Positions 7,050 to 9,602 of a DNA stretch of 9,602 nucleotides are shown piece after piece. This DNA is from Gammaproteobacteria bacterium (GTDB taxonomy: Bacteria > Pseudomonadota > Gammaproteobacteria > Chromatiales > Chromatiaceae), in contig JAGVUH010000582.1 of assembly GCA_019136395.1 (NCBI GenBank), forward strand, positions 1 to 9,602, written 5' to 3'. Under the pieces are notes generated by a model. It was given only the letters and a program-made list of their open reading frames with translations, was not told the DNA's origin and searched no databases. A program made the position numbers and the translations under genes. The first letter of the stretch is position 1, and each line of letters starts with the position of its first letter.

Positions 7050-7143
7050 AGAGGATGTTTTAAGTTGGGGAAGCCGCGCTCAGCATCCCCGCTACCGCCT
7101 CTGGCGTGGCAAGAAAACCAATCGCCCATGAGGAGCTAAAGAA

Positions 7144-7368
7144 ATGGCCGAGATGGAAGACCGCTGGTTATCGGTAGACGAGATAGGCAAGTACCTCGGT
7201 GTCAGCAGTGACACCGTTTACCGCTGGATCGACAAGCATGCGATGCCCGCCCATCGCATGGGCCGACTCTGGAAGTTCAAGAAGGATCAGGTCGACGCCT
7301 GGGTCGAGGCCGGTGGCGCGTCCGCCGACTCGTCCAAGGAAGATGTAGGCAAGGATTCGAAAAAATGA
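7144..7368 (+). CDS. Small helix-turn-helix DNA-binding protein (excisionase/MerR-type, HTH_17)
   Basis: A 74-residue protein. Residues 8-32 (WLSVDEIGKYLGVSSDTVYR and on) form the helix-turn-helix of the excisionase-family DNA-binding domain. MPAHRMGRLWKFKKDQVDAWV (34-54) is the wing and closing helix typical of this fold, and the last 20 residues are a charged, probably flexible tail. Such proteins act as phage or island excisionases or as small transcription regulators. Here no integrase is in view and the gene heads a methyltransferase-helicase operon, so a regulator of that operon, comparable in role to restriction-modification controller proteins, is my preferred reading; this is inference. 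AGGAG at 7131-7135 is 8 nt before the ATG. Its stop overlaps the methyltransferase start (ATGA at 7365-7368), implying translational coupling. Confidence 0.85.
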   Translation: MAEMEDRWLSVDEIGKYLGVSSDTVYRWIDKHAMPAHRMGRLWKFKKDQVDAWVEAGGASADSSKEDVGKDSKK

Positions 7369-8480
7369 AAAACGGAACACAAGCTAAAATCGTAGCGCCG
7401 CCAGGCCGGAAGGTCTATGCCGTCGACTTGTTCTGCGGGGCGGGCGGACTGACACATGGCCTCGTGAAGGCCGGTGTCGATGTCCGCCTGGGCGTGGACA
7501 TCGATCCGGCTTGTGAGCACCCCTACGTCGCCAACAACAACGCCAGATTCCTGCTCAAATCGGTGGAGGAGCTGGAAGCCAGCGAGCTGGAGCGCCACTA
7601 CAGAAAGAACGGGATCAAACTCCTGGCCGGTTGCGCTCCGTGCCAGACTTTTTCCACCTACAACCAGAAGGCGACGGAATCCGACAAACGCTGGTGGCTC
7701 CTGTTGCAGTTTTCGAGACTCGTGGACGAACTGTCACCGGATCTTGTGACCATGGAGAACGTTCCGCGACTGATCGAACAAAACGTTTTCGACGAGTTCG
7801 TGGCCAACCTCGAAGGCAATGGGTATTCGGTCGCATACCGGGTGGTCAATTGCGCCGAATACGGCGTCCCCCAACAGCGCAACCGTCTAGTGTTGCTGGC
7901 GTCCAAGCTTGGGCCGATCTCACTTCTGACTCCCGAACAGTTCGGCCAGAGACCGAGAACCGTCAAGGAGGCCATCGGTAACCTGCCTCCTCTGGAGGCC
8001 GGAACGAGCCACCCGAAAGACCCTCTGCACCAGTGCTCCGCTCTTTCCGAAATCAACATGCGCCGCATAAAGGCTTCCAGGCCCGGAGGGACGTGGCGTG
8101 ACTGGCCCAGGGAGTTGGTGGCCGACTGCCACAAGAAATCTTCCGGGAAGACCTACCCCAGCGTCTATGGACGCATGACCTGGGACGATCCCGCCCCGAC
8201 GATGACGACGCAATTCTTCGGGTTCGGTAACGGACGTTTCGGCCATCCGGAGCAAGACCGAGCTATTTCACTCAGAGAAGGCGCGATCCTGCAGAGCTTC
8301 CCACCGGATTACGAGTTCACTCGACCGGGAGAACAGGTCTGCCAGAAGTCCATCGGCAGGCTGATCGGCAACGCCGTTCCCGTCACCCTCGGAGAGGTCA
8401 TCGGAGCCAGCTTGCTGGCGCACGTATCGGAAGCGACCAAAAGAGCATATCGGTCGAGACGGAGGAGCCGGTCACAATGA
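7365..8480 (+). CDS. DNA (cytosine-5)-methyltransferase, probably the self-protecting methylase of a DISARM-type system
   Basis: A 371-residue C5-cytosine methyltransferase with all the main motifs: I, DLFCGAGGL (21-29), binding S-adenosylmethionine; IV, GCAPCQ (89-94) with catalytic C93; VI, MENVP (130-134); VIII, QQRNR (170-174); a target-recognition region between about 180 and 275; then DDPAPTMTTQF (274-284), motif IX about 299-313 (ISLREGAILQSFP) and motif X, GRLIGNAVPV (331-340). The enzyme should therefore be active; the target sequence cannot be read from the protein. It starts at the ATGA overlap with the HTH gene, with AAGGA at 7351-7355, and ends in an ATGA overlap with drmD. In class 2 DISARM a C5 methylase (DrmMII) marks host DNA as self, and a similar role is inferred. 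A solitary or phage-derived Dcm-like enzyme is the alternative but fits the coupling less well. Confidence 0.93.
   Translation: MKNGTQAKIVAPPGRKVYAVDLFCGAGGLTHGLVKAGVDVRLGVDIDPACEHPYVANNNARFLLKSVEELEASELERHYRKNGIKLLAGCAPCQTFSTYNQKATESDKRWWLLLQFSRLVDELSPDLVTMENVPRLIEQNVFDEFVANLEGNGYSVAYRVVNCAEYGVPQQRNRLVLLASKLGPISLLTPEQFGQRPRTVKEAIGNLPPLEAGTSHPKDPLHQCSALSEINMRRIKASRPGGTWRDWPRELVADCHKKSSGKTYPSVYGRMTWDDPAPTMTTQFFGFGNGRFGHPEQDRAISLREGAILQSFPPDYEFTRPGEQVCQKSIGRLIGNAVPVTLGEVIGASLLAHVSEATKRAYRSRRRSRSQ
8461..8467 (+). promoter_or_regulatory. Strong ribosome binding site of drmD inside the methyltransferase gene
   Basis: GGAGGAG lies 9 nt before the ATG at 8477, inside the last codons of the methyltransferase, which encode the Arg/Ser-rich end. 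It fixes the drmD start, since no other Met occurs before residue 63. It also suggests that drmD can be translated at a high rate independently of pure stop-start coupling. Confidence 0.75.
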
Positions 8481-9602
8481 CAACGACAAACGCAAGTTCG
8501 GCGAACGGTGTCGTTCGTTTCGGTGCCGTTCCCGAGCCCGGTCAACTCGTCGAAGTCCGACGTCGTCAATGGGTGGTCACCGATGTTTCCAGTGGAGCTT
8601 TGTCATCGGCGAGCAACGGTGATCAACACCTCGTCGGCCTGTCCTCCCTGGACGAAGATTCCATGGGCGAAGAAATACAGGTCGTCTGGCAGATGGAGGC
8701 CGGAGCCCAGGTCCTGGAAAAGGCGGGTCTGCCGTCGATCACCGGCTGGGATAGCAACGACCGCCTGGAGGCCTTTCTCGACGCCGTTCGCTGGGGAGCC
8801 GTCACCAACGCGGATCGCTCTTTTCTGCAATCACCTTTCCGGAGCGGGATAACCATCGAGGACTACCAGCTCGACCCGTTGGTTCGAGCCGTCGAGATGG
8901 CCCGCGTCAATCTCCTCATCGCGGACGACGTCGGCTTGGGTAAAACGATCGAGGCGGGACTGGTCATCCAGGAGCTGCTCGTCCGTCATCGCGCCAGGAC
9001 CGTGTTCGTCGTTTGCCCCGCCAGTCTGCAGGTCAAATGGCAGACCGAGATGCAGGAGAAATTTGGTCTCGAGTTTCGGATCGTCGACACCGAGTACGTC
9101 AAGCGCCTCCGTCGCGAACGCGGCATCCACGTGAATCCCTGGACATCCTATCCACGTCTCGTCACTTCTATGGACTGGATGAAGAGCGGCGAAGGCTTCC
9201 GGTTGTTGAAGGATGCGCTCCCTCCTCACATTACCTATCCAAGAAAATTCGACATTCTGGTCGTCGACGAGGCGCACAACGTCGCACCGGCGTCGGCGTC
9301 CATGTATGCCCTGGAAAGCCAGAGAACGCGACTGATCCGGTCGCTTGCGCCTCACTTCACCCATCGGCTGTTTTTGAGCGCCACACCCCACAACGGATAC
9401 CAGGAGTCCTTCACCTCGTTGCTGGAGTTGCTGGACGATCAGCGGTTCGCCAGGACGGTGATGCCGGACGAGAAACAACTCCACCGCATCATGGTTCGCC
9501 GACTGAAGAGCGACATCGTCGACGCGAACGGCAAGCCGGTGTTTCCGGTGCGCAAGCTCGAAGGTCTCGAAATCGACTACTCCGAGGAGGAGCGCCAGAT
9601 CC
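8477..9602 (+). CDS. drmD: DISARM SNF2-like helicase DrmD, 3' end missing
   Basis: An open frame of 375 codons with no stop runs off the right edge. It begins at an ATGA overlap with the methyltransferase stop. SNF2/superfamily 2 motifs are clear: Q-like EDYQLDPLVRA (128-138), Walker A DDVGLGKTIEAG (150-161), motif Ia VVCPASLQVKW (178-188), Walker B/DEAH VVDEAHN (262-268) and motif III LSATPHNGY (300-308). Only the first RecA domain and the start of the linker to the second are present; full-length family members are roughly 1,000 residues. The region before the ATPase (VRRRQWVVTDV; about 85-125, including LDAVRWGAVTNAD and FRSGITIEDYQ) and HVNPWTSYPRLVTS match, from memory, DrmD of class 1 DISARM, which uses ATP to act with DrmA, DrmB and DrmC against incoming unmethylated DNA. 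A related SNF2 helicase of another defence system is the main alternative. Confidence 0.87.
   Translation, partial: MTTTNASSANGVVRFGAVPEPGQLVEVRRRQWVVTDVSSGALSSASNGDQHLVGLSSLDEDSMGEEIQVVWQMEAGAQVLEKAGLPSITGWDSNDRLEAFLDAVRWGAVTNADRSFLQSPFRSGITIEDYQLDPLVRAVEMARVNLLIADDVGLGKTIEAGLVIQELLVRHRARTVFVVCPASLQVKWQTEMQEKFGLEFRIVDTEYVKRLRRERGIHVNPWTSYPRLVTSMDWMKSGEGFRLLKDALPPHITYPRKFDILVVDEAHNVAPASASMYALESQRTRLIRSLAPHFTHRLFLSATPHNGYQESFTSLLELLDDQRFARTVMPDEKQLHRIMVRRLKSDIVDANGKPVFPVRKLEGLEIDYSEEERQI

Larger units (their letters stand above)
6639..7143. other. Intergenic region of about 500 bp between divergent units; no gene seen
   Basis: I see no credible coding sequence, tRNA, integrase remnant or transposase fragment on either strand. 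The left end (about 6650-6720) is markedly AT-rich and holds the - strand promoter of the Cache/permease operon. The right end holds the + strand promoter and leader of the defence operon. The stretch 6725-7010 has no recognisable structure beyond an 8-bp palindrome GTCCGGAC at 6893-6900. Because chromosomal-type genes lie to the left and a defence operon begins to the right, the left boundary of a laterally acquired island could fall here. No attachment-site repeat can be confirmed within the window. Confidence 0.6.

Noticed and set aside
7067..7090. GGGGA/TCCCC stem in the defence operon leader as a riboswitch or attenuator
   Set aside because: Only five base pairs, no T-run and no alternative pairing seen; too weak to call a regulatory RNA.
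8831..9484. - strand open frame of 217 codons opposite drmD
   Set aside because: The + strand frame here encodes the Walker A, DEAH and SATPHN motifs; the antisense product has no recognisable domain.

Overview
The window looks like a chromosome segment from a GC-rich proteobacterium. A gammaproteobacterium is my best guess, from the Pat-type acetyltransferase, the BktB-like thiolase and the DUF2076 protein, but nothing here fixes the genus. Seven complete or near-complete protein genes and one gene running off the right edge are supported. There is no tRNA, rRNA, CRISPR array, transposase or integrase.

Left part (1-4373, all + strand) is housekeeping-like and strongly C/G-ending in codon use. 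It holds the 3' two-thirds of a three-domain protein acyltransferase (acyl-CoA synthetase-like plus ATP-grasp plus GNAT), a gap with two near-identical TACAAT-containing repeats, a BktB-like 3-ketoacyl-CoA thiolase, and a DUF2076 protein. The DUF2076 gene is followed by an unusually structured 3' untranslated region ending in a textbook intrinsic terminator.

Middle part (4386-6638, - strand) is a two-gene operon: a secreted double-Cache ligand-binding protein followed 12 bp later by an NCS2 (nucleobase/xanthine-uracil type) permease. An extended -10 promoter can be seen upstream of it. The permease lacks the two acidic residues that bind substrate in UraA, so its substrate should not be assumed to be uracil or xanthine.

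A gap of about 500 bp (6639-7143) carries divergent promoters and no recognisable gene. It separates the middle part from the right part (7144-9602, + strand), which is a defence locus: a small excisionase/MerR-type helix-turn-helix protein, a C5-cytosine DNA methyltransferase, and the 5' part of a SNF2-family helicase that closely resembles DrmD of DISARM phage-defence systems. The three genes overlap by ATGA at both junctions, so they form one translationally coupled operon driven by a near-consensus promoter at 7021-7049. DrmD marks class 1 DISARM, whose usual methylase is the adenine enzyme DrmMI. A 5-cytosine methylase is the hallmark of class 2. The locus is therefore either a mixed-class DISARM or a class 1 system with an extra methylase and regulator at its head. 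The remaining genes (drmA, drmB, drmC and possibly drmMI) would lie beyond the right edge.
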